DNA of 44,251 nt, from assembly GCA_030038275.1 (NCBI GenBank), contig JASHPG010000185.1:1-44251 (forward strand), in the 5' to 3' direction. Made by a program: the position numbers and the translations under genes. The notes beneath the pieces were generated by a model. It saw only the letters and a list, made by a program, of their open reading frames with translations, did no database searches and was not told the origin of the DNA. The stretch comes from Candidatus Acidiferrales bacterium (GTDB lineage: Bacteria; Acidobacteriota; Terriglobia; Acidiferrales; UBA7541). Positions 1 to 8,186 of the stretch are shown here, in pieces (position 1 is the stretch's first letter; every line of letters begins with the position of its first letter).

Positions 1-9
1 AAAGTTTCG

Positions 10-2001
10 ATGGAGCGTGTTTCTGAATCGGCTGTGAAGCGCGTGGTGCAGCAAGCCGCGGAGCGCACTTCCGCAATCGTCGATGAAGCCCGCAAGGCCA
101 GCGCGCTTTCCGCCGAGACGCTCGACGCCAAGATTCGCGGTGCCGTGCAGCAGGCAGTGTCGCAAGCGGCGGAACAGGCTTCGCAGCAAGCGGCGCAACA
201 GGCCGCCACGCTCAACCTGAAGCAAACCGTCGAAGCCGCGGTGGAACGCATCATTTCCGAGCGCGAATCCAACACACCCTCGCTGCAGATTCTTTCCTCG
301 CCGGAAGCTGCGCGGCAACATCTCGATCGATGGAAGACGGATTTGGAAGGCGCCGCGCATGGCGTCCGGCAGCAAGCCGCTGAACAGTTGCAGGCCGACT
401 CCGTGGCCGCCAGCCAGCGGTGGAAAGAGACGTTCGACGCGGCTGTTTCGAGCGCGTCGGGTACGATCGAGCAAAGGCTCGATGAAGCTGCGCGGTCGGC
501 CGTCGCCAAAGCCGAGCAGGCGATCGGCGAGCGCACTGCCGGCGTCCACAAGTCCATCGACGACGCAATCGCCAGCGCGCATGCCAAGATTCAATCGCTG
601 GGCGCCGGCCTGGAGCAGGAACTCGCGCGAACCGACGCCGCCAAATCGGAACTACAGCAAACCGCGGATTCGGCAATCGAACAAACGCGCCAGCGGCTGG
701 ATGAGATCTTGGCCTCGCGGCAGGAGGAAATCGCGCGTCGCGCGGACCAGGCTGTAGCCGAACGCACGCAGCAGATTGAACCGTTCCTTCGAGAATCCAC
801 GCAGGGAGCCATTTCGGAGTTCACCGCCGAGATGGATCGCACTCTTTCCGCCAAGCGTGGCGAAGCGCAACAGACCGCCGCGGAATTGGCCTCCGCGCGC
901 GAGCATGCGGAACGATTGCAGAGCTCGCTCCGCGAACAACTCGCGCAGGCGGCGGAGAAAGCCGCGCAAATTGAAGCTTCCGTTCGCGAGCAAAGCGCGC
1001 GCGTGGCCGAACACGCCGCGCAAATTCAGGATGCCGTGCGTGAAAAGGTGCAGGAAGCATCCGATCGGGCGATGCAGGAGTCGCTGGCCCGGTTGCGGCA
1101 GGAAGCGGAGAAATATCCGGCTCATGTGGAACAAGCTTCGCGGGCGGTCGTCTCTAAATTCGAGGAAGATCTGGAGCAAAAAAGCACCGAAGCGCAGCAC
1201 CGTACCTATGAGGAATTGCTGAAGGCCTCGGATTGGTATTCCAAGAAGGCGCATACGGCGATGCAATCATCGCTCGAAAAATCGGTCGAGCAAGCATCGA
1301 GCGACTTGCGCCACCGCGCCGCGGAAGTTTCTAGCCTGGTGGCCTCCGAACTCGATCACTACGGCCGAACGTACGTGGAGCACAGCCGGGCGCAGATTGA
1401 GGAAGCGGCCAAGGAAGTTTCCGACCGCGAGCGCTCCAAGCTCGCCGAACGCGCCGAAATGGCCGGAGCTAGCTTCACGGATCGCGTCCAGCGCGTGACA
1501 GCCGACTCGCTCAGGAAATTCGAGGAAGCCTCTCGCGCCGCGCTCGAAAAAGCGCGCTCCGATATCGAGTTCAACCGCGAAGGCTCGCTCGCGCAGTTCC
1601 AGCAGAACCTCGACGAGATGATGATCAAGGGCGTCGAGCAGGCGCAGACCTATTTGCAATCGCAACTCGTCCCTCTGCTCGAAGAATGGGAAAAGCGCCG
1701 GCAGGAACAGATGGCTGCGTGGATCAGGCAAGCCGAGAAATCTTCGAACGAATCGATCGAGCAGTACAAGGCACGCCTGGAAAACGCGTCGAATTCCTGG
1801 CTGCTCGCTTCGGCCACCACGCTCGGCCAGCATTCGCAGGCGGTGCTCGATACGCTCGCGAAATCCGCCGAGAAGCGCATTCGCGATACTTGCGCGGAAG
1901 TGCTCGCCGGGATGGGCGACACCCTCAAAGAACGCCTGATGGGGATTTCCGGCAAATTCCAGGAAGACGACGAGGACTTTCCCCCGCGCGCGAAAAAATG
2001 A
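10..2001 (+). CDS. Long Ala/Glu/Gln-rich coiled-coil protein, probably 5'-truncated
   Basis: The reading frame is already open at base 1 with no stop before the ATG at 10, so the true start may lie outside the window. The 663 visible residues are almost entirely Ala, Glu, Gln, Arg and Ser in long heptad-like runs, with many short AAEQA/AQIE-type repeats. This predicts an extended alpha-helical coiled coil resembling apolipoprotein- or chemoreceptor-like helices. I see no signal peptide, membrane segment or catalytic motif. The last 15 residues switch to an acidic patch followed by a basic end. A structural or scaffolding role is the only reasonable inference; family similarity from composition alone is unreliable. 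A long open frame on the opposite strand is a shadow of its biased codons. Confidence 0.8.
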   Translation: MERVSESAVKRVVQQAAERTSAIVDEARKASALSAETLDAKIRGAVQQAVSQAAEQASQQAAQQAATLNLKQTVEAAVERIISERESNTPSLQILSSPEAARQHLDRWKTDLEGAAHGVRQQAAEQLQADSVAASQRWKETFDAAVSSASGTIEQRLDEAARSAVAKAEQAIGERTAGVHKSIDDAIASAHAKIQSLGAGLEQELARTDAAKSELQQTADSAIEQTRQRLDEILASRQEEIARRADQAVAERTQQIEPFLRESTQGAISEFTAEMDRTLSAKRGEAQQTAAELASAREHAERLQSSLREQLAQAAEKAAQIEASVREQSARVAEHAAQIQDAVREKVQEASDRAMQESLARLRQEAEKYPAHVEQASRAVVSKFEEDLEQKSTEAQHRTYEELLKASDWYSKKAHTAMQSSLEKSVEQASSDLRHRAAEVSSLVASELDHYGRTYVEHSRAQIEEAAKEVSDRERSKLAERAEMAGASFTDRVQRVTADSLRKFEEASRAALEKARSDIEFNREGSLAQFQQNLDEMMIKGVEQAQTYLQSQLVPLLEEWEKRRQEQMAAWIRQAEKSSNESIEQYKARLENASNSWLLASATTLGQHSQAVLDTLAKSAEKRIRDTCAEVLAGMGDTLKERLMGISGKFQEDDEDFPPRAKK

Positions 2002-2067
2002 GTTTTCGCGCCGCAGTCTGCTCGACCGCGTTGGCCGGCCGAATTTTCGCTCCTTCGTTGCTCCCGC

Positions 2068-2073
2068 TATAAT
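2068..2073 (+). promoter_or_regulatory. Perfect TATAAT -10 box, leaderless-type spacing
   Basis: TATAAT ends 6 bases before the ATG at 2080. A sigma-70-type -10 box normally places transcription start about 7 bases downstream, so the mRNA would begin at or next to the start codon. No Shine-Dalgarno sequence is visible. The -35 region is weak (TTTTCG at about 2044-2049, 18-bp spacer). Confidence 0.5.
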
Positions 2074-2079
2074 GGCCTC

Positions 2080-2754
2080 ATGGCCAACCAAGCGTACGCA
2101 AGCGTGTGGTGCCGCGATTTTCCCGAGGACCAGATTCTCAACCGGCTGGACATGTTCCTGGCCACAATTCCCTTCTCCGCGGCGCGCCCCGGAATCGACC
2201 GCATCACCATCCGCGCGATCGACGCATCGGAAGCTCCCATCTTCGAGCAAGACTTTCGCGCCATGCCGCTCGAAATCGCCGGAGCGATCGACGTCATCAG
2301 GGGATACGTTCACAGCGATTGCTCGTACGAGCTGCACTGCCATTGGGACTTGGCGATATTCGATCCGAGCAGCGCGAAATTCGCGCTGGAGCCGCGGCCG
2401 ATCGAGGTGCTCTGCAACGCGCCAGATTACGACAACGGACTGTGGGCCGAGAACGGCCATTTTCAGGTGTGTCTTGGTTTCGAGCACCTGTTCACGGGCC
2501 ACGCCGGATTGCTCGGCTCGCAGCGCCGCGCCGGCGCGCCTGCTGCCAGCCGGGAAGAAGCGCGATTTCTAGAGGCGATGGCCTGGCCAGAAAACATCGA
2601 GCGTTATCAAGAAAAGACACGGGAGAACATCCGCGAGCTGCTCGACTGGACGCAGCGGATGGCGAAAGCAGTGCCCGCGGAGCGGCTGCGGCTTTGGTCC
2701 GAAGGCGAAGAGGATCTCGAAGCGCGGCTCGACGAAATCCTAGCGATGCGGTGA
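2080..2754 (+). CDS. Conserved-looking protein of unknown function (224 aa)
   Basis: I do not recognise the family. The protein is soluble, with no signal peptide or membrane segment. Its first 150 residues look like a mixed alpha/beta domain with several aromatic and Cys/His residues in the middle (a DCSYELHCHWDL stretch at about residues 80-91). The last 60 residues are a charged helical tail rich in Glu and Arg. The ATG at 2080 is chosen because a TATAAT box lies just upstream and no ribosome-binding site exists, which suggests a leaderless message. It stands alone between the coiled-coil gene and the ABC exporter. It ends in TGA, one of several genes here that use TGA as a normal stop. 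Confidence 0.75.
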   Translation: MANQAYASVWCRDFPEDQILNRLDMFLATIPFSAARPGIDRITIRAIDASEAPIFEQDFRAMPLEIAGAIDVIRGYVHSDCSYELHCHWDLAIFDPSSAKFALEPRPIEVLCNAPDYDNGLWAENGHFQVCLGFEHLFTGHAGLLGSQRRAGAPAASREEARFLEAMAWPENIERYQEKTRENIRELLDWTQRMAKAVPAERLRLWSEGEEDLEARLDEILAMR

Positions 2755-2913
2755 TGGCCGTTCCGCGCGAATGCACGATCTGGGCGATTCGCAAGGCTGG
2801 AATTCCCTTGCCTACGGAACCTTTCGTGGAATCGGGGCAAGGGTTAGAATCGAAGCGTCCAGCACACGCATGACCGAAATCAAATCTCCAGGTACTGCGT
2901 CTAATACCCGGAC

Positions 2914-4869
2914 ATGAACGCCGTCGCGCAACCCGTCTCCAGCGCTTCCGCGAAGCCTGCCCGCATGCCTTCCGGCTGGCACGAGCTGAAAGCTCTGATT
3001 CCGTACGTTCTGCGATACAAGCGAGTCGTACTGCTCGGATTTTTCACGCTGGCGGTGATGGGCATCGTCGGCGCGCTACCGCAGTTGCTGATCGGCGCGA
3101 TTATGGATTGCCTGCGCGGCTCCGCTGTTCCGCTCTCCACGCTATCGGGAACGGCGCGGCGCATGCTGCATCCCCTGTTTGCCTTCTACTCGCCTCGCAG
3201 CGGACACGCGCTTGGGCTCTACTGCGCGATCCTGGTCGGCGCGATGATCGTGAAAGGATTTTTCTCCTATTGGACGCGCTGGATTTTGATCGGCATGTCG
3301 CGCGACATCGAATTCGACCTGCGCAACGACGTGCTGGCACGACTCATCGATCTCGATCCGGAATTTTACGCGCGAAATCGAACGGGCGACTTAATGTCGC
3401 GCGCCACGAACGATTTGAACGCGGTGCGGATGGTGCTAGGGCCGGGCATCATGTACACCGCGGTGACGTTTGCGACCATGGTTTTGGCGATTTTTTTCAT
3501 GGTTAAGCTTTCGCCGGAACTGACGCTGTGGGTGCTGATCCCGGTTCCGTTCGTCGCGCTGGCGGTGCGCTATTTCGGACAGATCATCCACAGGCTTTCG
3601 GAGCGGATTCAGGCGGCGCTCGGGGTGCTTTCCACCCGCGCGCAGGAAAATCTGACGGGCATCCGAGTGGTGCGCGCCTACGCACAGGAACAATCCGAAA
3701 TCGAGGGTTTTGACGACGCAAACCGCGAATACGTAGGGCAAAACATCAAGCTGATCAGCAGTTGGAGCTTGTTCTTCCCCGCGCTTTCGGTGCTGATCGG
3801 ATCGACGGTGGTGATCCTGCTGGCGATGGGCGGGCGCCGGGTGATCGGCGGCCAGTTGACGCTCGGCACTTTCTCCGCGTTCTACACGTTCTTGATCCAA
3901 CTGACATTTCCGATGATCGCCATCGGTTACGTGACGAACATTTTTCAGCGCGGCGCGGCTTCGATGGGGCGACTCAATTACATCCTGAATGCACGACCGA
4001 AGATCCAGGACAGTTCCGCGAGCACCGCCGTTGCAGCCGGTTCCAACGGCCAACGATCGGCGAATAATGGCAATCAGGCAGCAGCCGCTGCAGCGAACTC
4101 GATTCGCGGCGAAATCGAGTTCCGACACCTGACGTTTGCCTATCCAACTGGATCACACGGTACTGGAGGCGCGGCTGTTTTGCACGACGTCAACCTTCAC
4201 GTGCCGGCGGGAGCAACCCTTGCAATCGTGGGACCAACGGGCAGCGGCAAATCCACGCTGGCATCGCTGATTGGACGATTGTGGGAAGCTCCGCGCGGCA
4301 CTTTGCTGATCGACGGCAAGTCCGTTGACGAGTATCCGCTCGCGCAACTGCGGCAGGCAATCGGCTACGTGCCGCAAGACACTTTTCTATTCAGCGACAC
4401 GATTCGCGGGAACATCGCCTTCGGCGTCTCCGAAGCGGCCGAAGAGCACGTGTACGAAGCCGCGGAAATCGCCGGGATTTCCGGTGAGATTCAAAGCTTT
4501 CCGCACGGCTTCGACACGATGGTTGGCGAACGCGGCATCACGCTTTCCGGAGGTCAAAAGCAGCGCACGTCAATTGCACGCGCCATCCTGCGGCAGCCGC
4601 GCATTTTGATTCTGGACGATGCGCTTTCGAGCGTCGATACCGAAACGGAAGAGCGCATCCTGCGGCAATTGCGCGGCGTAATGCGCCTGCGCACGACGAT
4701 CCTGATCTCACACCGTATCTCGACCGTCCGTACGGCGGACCAGATCATGGTGATGCGCGAAGGGCGCATCATCGAGCGCGGCACGCACGAGGAACTGCTG
4801 GCGCTGGGCGGCTACTACGCCGACCTGTATCAAAAACAACTATTGGAAGAGGAACTCGAGCGCGAATGA
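2914..4869 (+). CDS. ABC exporter half-transporter, subunit 1 (degenerate-site NBD)
   Basis: A 651-residue fusion of an ABC transmembrane domain (about residues 25-340, six hydrophobic segments) and a nucleotide-binding domain (about 400-645). Walker A is GPTGSGKS at 440-447, the signature is canonical LSGGQ at 544-548, and the H-loop His is H600. Walker B ends D568-D569, so the catalytic Glu that normally follows is replaced by Asp. The linker at 365-395 is Ala/Asn/Gly-rich and longer than usual. The gene overlaps the next one by 4 bases (ATGA), so the two are translationally coupled and probably form a heterodimer in the inner membrane. The substrate cannot be told; lipid or drug export is typical of this MsbA/multidrug-like class, and lpxB lies just downstream. 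Confidence 0.93.
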   Translation: MNAVAQPVSSASAKPARMPSGWHELKALIPYVLRYKRVVLLGFFTLAVMGIVGALPQLLIGAIMDCLRGSAVPLSTLSGTARRMLHPLFAFYSPRSGHALGLYCAILVGAMIVKGFFSYWTRWILIGMSRDIEFDLRNDVLARLIDLDPEFYARNRTGDLMSRATNDLNAVRMVLGPGIMYTAVTFATMVLAIFFMVKLSPELTLWVLIPVPFVALAVRYFGQIIHRLSERIQAALGVLSTRAQENLTGIRVVRAYAQEQSEIEGFDDANREYVGQNIKLISSWSLFFPALSVLIGSTVVILLAMGGRRVIGGQLTLGTFSAFYTFLIQLTFPMIAIGYVTNIFQRGAASMGRLNYILNARPKIQDSSASTAVAAGSNGQRSANNGNQAAAAAANSIRGEIEFRHLTFAYPTGSHGTGGAAVLHDVNLHVPAGATLAIVGPTGSGKSTLASLIGRLWEAPRGTLLIDGKSVDEYPLAQLRQAIGYVPQDTFLFSDTIRGNIAFGVSEAAEEHVYEAAEIAGISGEIQSFPHGFDTMVGERGITLSGGQKQRTSIARAILRQPRILILDDALSSVDTETEERILRQLRGVMRLRTTILISHRISTVRTADQIMVMREGRIIERGTHEELLALGGYYADLYQKQLLEEELERE

Positions 4870-6746
4870 GCGATTTTCGCGAAGAAGAGAAACTCGGAAA
4901 AATCTACGACACGCGCCTGACGACGCGGTTGCTCGGATACCTGCGTCCTTACAAGTGGCTGGTGGTGCTTGTCTTTTCTCTAACGCTGGGCTGGACGGCG
5001 ACGCAAATCATCCAACCGTATCTTTGGAAAGTGGCCATCGACGGCTACATCGATCCTGGTTTTTCGCAGAAGATCGCGCGGAGCGCCGCCTTGCGGGGAA
5101 TCCTGCTGGTGGCGCTGGTGTATCTCGGGACGCTGCTAGCCAGCTTCGTTTTGCAATACGCGCAGGTACGCATCATGCAGGTGGTTGGACAACGGACCAT
5201 GTACGACCTGCGCAAGGAAATTTTCGAGCGGCTGCAACGGCTGCCAATGAGCTTCTTCGACCGCAGCCCGATCGGGCGGCTGGTTACGCGGGCCACGACG
5301 GACGTGGACGCGCTGAACGATCTGTTCGCGTCCGGCGTGGTGGCAATGCTCAACGATTTCGTGATGCTGCTCGGCTACGTGGTCTGCCTGTTGATACTGA
5401 ACTGGCGCCTAGCGCTGGCGACACTCTCGCCGATTCCCTTCATGATCGTTCTGACGTACGTATTCCGGAATCAAGTGCGGGACGCAAACCGGCGCATCCG
5501 CACAGGCGTGGCAAAGATCAACGCATTCCTGCAGGAGCATATCAGCGGAATGGCGCTGGTGCAGCTTTTCAACCGCGAGAAAATATCGCGCGAGCAGTTC
5601 GTCCAGTTGAACCGCGATTACCTGCACTCATATAAGGACGCGATTCAGGCGTACGCGTATTTCATGCCGGGCGTGGAATTCCTGAGCATGGCGGGCGTGG
5701 CGCTGCTCTACTGGATCGGTGGCGCGCGCGTGATCGGCGGGACGGTCGATATCGGCCTGCTATTTTCATTCATGGTTTACGCGCAGCAGTTCTACCGCCC
5801 GATTCAGGACTTGAGCGACAAATTCAATATTTTGCAGACGGCGATGGCGGCATCAGAACGCATCTTCACGTTGCTGGACGAGCCGGTGACGATCACGTCC
5901 CCAGCCAGCGTCCAGGAGTTGCCGGACCCGCGTGGGGGAGTCGAATTTCGCAGCGTGTGGTTCTCTTACCACGGTGGAGCGCATCCGAAGGATGACGAAT
6001 GGGTGCTGCGCGACGTATCGTTTCGCGTGGAACCGGGGCAAACGCTCGCGATCGTCGGCCACACGGGCGCGGGAAAAACCACAATCATTCAGCTGCTGCT
6101 GCGCTTCTACGAAATTCAGCGCGGGCAGATTTTGTTGGATGGCGTTGATATCCGAGAAATGGATTTGCAGAATTTGCGGCGGCTTTTTGGGATCGTGCTG
6201 CAGGATCCGTTCCTCTTTACCGGTACGCTGGAATCCAACGTTAAACTCGGCACGCCGGGAATCGACCGCGAGGCGTGCGCGAGTGCGCTGCGTGAAGTTG
6301 GGCTTGGGCCATTCATCGAGTCCGCTGCCAAAGGCATCGACACGCCGGTAAACGAGCGCGGCGGCGGGCTATCGGTCGGCCAGCGGCAATTGGTGAGCTT
6401 TGCCCGCGCGCTGGCACATAATCCGAAGTTCCTGATTCTGGACGAAGCCACGTCGAGCGTCGATACGAAAACGGAGCTGCTGATTCGCGAGGCGCTTGAC
6501 CGGCTGCTGACGGGGCGGACGGCCGTGGTGATCGCGCACCGGCTGAGCACGATTCAGCACGCGAATCGCATTCTGGTCTTCCACAAAGGACGCCTGCGCG
6601 AACAAGGCTCGCATCAGGAGCTTCTGGCGCTGCGTGGCATCTATCACCGCCTATATCAACTGCAATACAAGGAACAAGAGCTGGAGCTTTCGATTCCGGG
6701 GCCCGCGACGAGCGGATTTGCGCAGCCCATGCCTGCCGATGATTAG
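4866..6746 (+). CDS. ABC exporter half-transporter, subunit 2 (canonical Walker B)
   Basis: The 626-residue partner of the preceding gene, with an ABC transmembrane domain (about 30-320) followed by an ATPase domain (about 365-600). Walker A is GHTGAGKT at 398-405 and Walker B is complete (D526, catalytic E527). The H-loop His is H558. The signature is altered to LSVGQ at 502-506. Paired with subunit 1, the ATP site made from subunit 1's Walker motifs and this subunit's altered signature is degenerate, while the other site is complete. This is the known layout of heterodimeric exporters such as TM287/288 and BmrCD. The start ATG overlaps the stop of subunit 1. Confidence 0.93.
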   Translation: MSDFREEEKLGKIYDTRLTTRLLGYLRPYKWLVVLVFSLTLGWTATQIIQPYLWKVAIDGYIDPGFSQKIARSAALRGILLVALVYLGTLLASFVLQYAQVRIMQVVGQRTMYDLRKEIFERLQRLPMSFFDRSPIGRLVTRATTDVDALNDLFASGVVAMLNDFVMLLGYVVCLLILNWRLALATLSPIPFMIVLTYVFRNQVRDANRRIRTGVAKINAFLQEHISGMALVQLFNREKISREQFVQLNRDYLHSYKDAIQAYAYFMPGVEFLSMAGVALLYWIGGARVIGGTVDIGLLFSFMVYAQQFYRPIQDLSDKFNILQTAMAASERIFTLLDEPVTITSPASVQELPDPRGGVEFRSVWFSYHGGAHPKDDEWVLRDVSFRVEPGQTLAIVGHTGAGKTTIIQLLLRFYEIQRGQILLDGVDIREMDLQNLRRLFGIVLQDPFLFTGTLESNVKLGTPGIDREACASALREVGLGPFIESAAKGIDTPVNERGGGLSVGQRQLVSFARALAHNPKFLILDEATSSVDTKTELLIREALDRLLTGRTAVVIAHRLSTIQHANRILVFHKGRLREQGSHQELLALRGIYHRLYQLQYKEQELELSIPGPATSGFAQPMPADD

Positions 6747-6857
6747 CACGCTTTCATCTCCAAAGCTGAAGCTCGCAAAAGCACTCAACCGTTTCGTAGG
6801 GCTAAGGGCCTATGCTTCCACCGAAGGGCAATCTCCATCGAGCGATATCGATAGGGC

Positions 6858-8006
6858 ATGAGCGCGCCGACGATTCTGATTTCCGCCGGGGAAGCCTCCA
6901 GCGACATGTACGCAGCTCGGCTCGCAAAAACGATTCGGGAGCGCACCGGCGCGCGGCTTTTTGGCATGGGCGGGCCGCGCATGGCCGAAGCCGGAGTCGA
7001 GCTCATCGCCGACTACCATGACGTTGCGGTGGTTGGAATCACCGAAGTGCTGCACAGAATCCCGACGGTGGTACGCGTGCAGAACCGCCTGGCGCGCGAG
7101 GCGGCGCGGCGCAAGGCGGCTCTTGCGATTCTGGTGGATTCGCCCGGGACGCATTTGGGCGTGGCGCGACGGCTGAAAAATCGGGGGATTCCAGTGGGCT
7201 ACTTCATCGGACCGCAAGTGTGGGCGTGGAGGCCGGGGCGCGTACGCGTGGTGAAGCGTCTGGTGAACCACATGGTGGTGATATTTCCGTTCGATGAGGA
7301 GATTTACCGAAACGCGAGAGTGCCGGCGAGCTATGTGGGGCATCCGCTGGCGGACGTGGTGCATGCATCGATGACGCGGGCGGAATTCGCGGCGCGGCAT
7401 CGATTGGATCCGGAGCGGCCAATCATCGCACTGCTGCCGGGAAGCCGGCGCAAGGAAATCACGCAGCACTATCGGACGATTCTTGACGCGTGCGCGATCA
7501 TTGCCCGGGATCACGCACAGCGAGGCACGGTGCAATTCGTTCACGCGGCAGCGCCGGGAATCGACTTGCAACCGTTTGCGGAATACGAGCGAGCGACGGG
7601 AATCGATATCCGGCACGTTGAGGGCGCGGTGTACGACGTGGTAGCGTCGGCGGATTGCGCGATTGTAGCCAGCGGAACGGCTACGGTGGAGGCCGCTCTG
7701 CTTGGGACGCCAATGGTGGTGATTTACCGAGTGGCGCCGCTGACAGCCGCCATCCTACGGCGCATGGTGCGGACGCGTGATGTCGGCATGGTCAATCTGA
7801 TCGCTGGGCGGCGCGTGGCCCCGGAATTGATTCAGGATGACTTCACCGCGGACAAAGTGGCCGCTGAGGCTGGCTGGCTGCTCGACTCGCTGGAGGCGCG
7901 CACAGAGATGAAGAGGGCGCTGGCAGAGGTGAGGGGAAAACTGGGCACGGGCGGAGCCATCGAGCGCGCAGCGGAGGTTTTTTGCGGGATGCTGCCTGCA
8001 ATCTGA
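6858..8006 (+). CDS. lpxB: Lipid-A-disaccharide synthase
   Basis: LpxB joins UDP-2,3-diacylglucosamine to lipid X to make the lipid A disaccharide at the inner face of the cytoplasmic membrane. The 382-residue length is normal for the family. The N-terminus has the family motif ISAGEASSD (usual form GEASGD), and the middle carries PQVWAW, LPGSRRKEI and a C-terminal ASGTATVEAALLGTPMVV nucleotide-sugar-binding stretch, all typical of this GT-B glycosyltransferase (GT19). It supports an LPS-bearing Gram-negative cell. It lies 111 bp after the ABC exporter pair, on the same strand. Confidence 0.95.
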   Translation: MSAPTILISAGEASSDMYAARLAKTIRERTGARLFGMGGPRMAEAGVELIADYHDVAVVGITEVLHRIPTVVRVQNRLAREAARRKAALAILVDSPGTHLGVARRLKNRGIPVGYFIGPQVWAWRPGRVRVVKRLVNHMVVIFPFDEEIYRNARVPASYVGHPLADVVHASMTRAEFAARHRLDPERPIIALLPGSRRKEITQHYRTILDACAIIARDHAQRGTVQFVHAAAPGIDLQPFAEYERATGIDIRHVEGAVYDVVASADCAIVASGTATVEAALLGTPMVVIYRVAPLTAAILRRMVRTRDVGMVNLIAGRRVAPELIQDDFTADKVAAEAGWLLDSLEARTEMKRALAEVRGKLGTGGAIERAAEVFCGMLPAI

Positions 8007-8186
8007 CGTTTAACAGATCGGCGAAAACTAGAAAGCTCCTCTTCTACTTGCGGAGGCTGCGGCTGGGGCGAGAGTTTCTTTGGCTACCTGACGGCAAAAT
8101 GGCAATTTTGCTTGGCGCCGGCGACAATTGGGGCGCGGGCAACTGCGGGAACTTATCTGGTATCTTAGAGGCTGAGGTATTTTGCC

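Noticed and set aside
1267-2502. Long minus-strand open frame opposite the coiled-coil gene.
   Set aside because: It spans two well-supported plus-strand genes and their boundary, has no ribosome-binding site, and its Arg/Phe-rich translation shows no domain.
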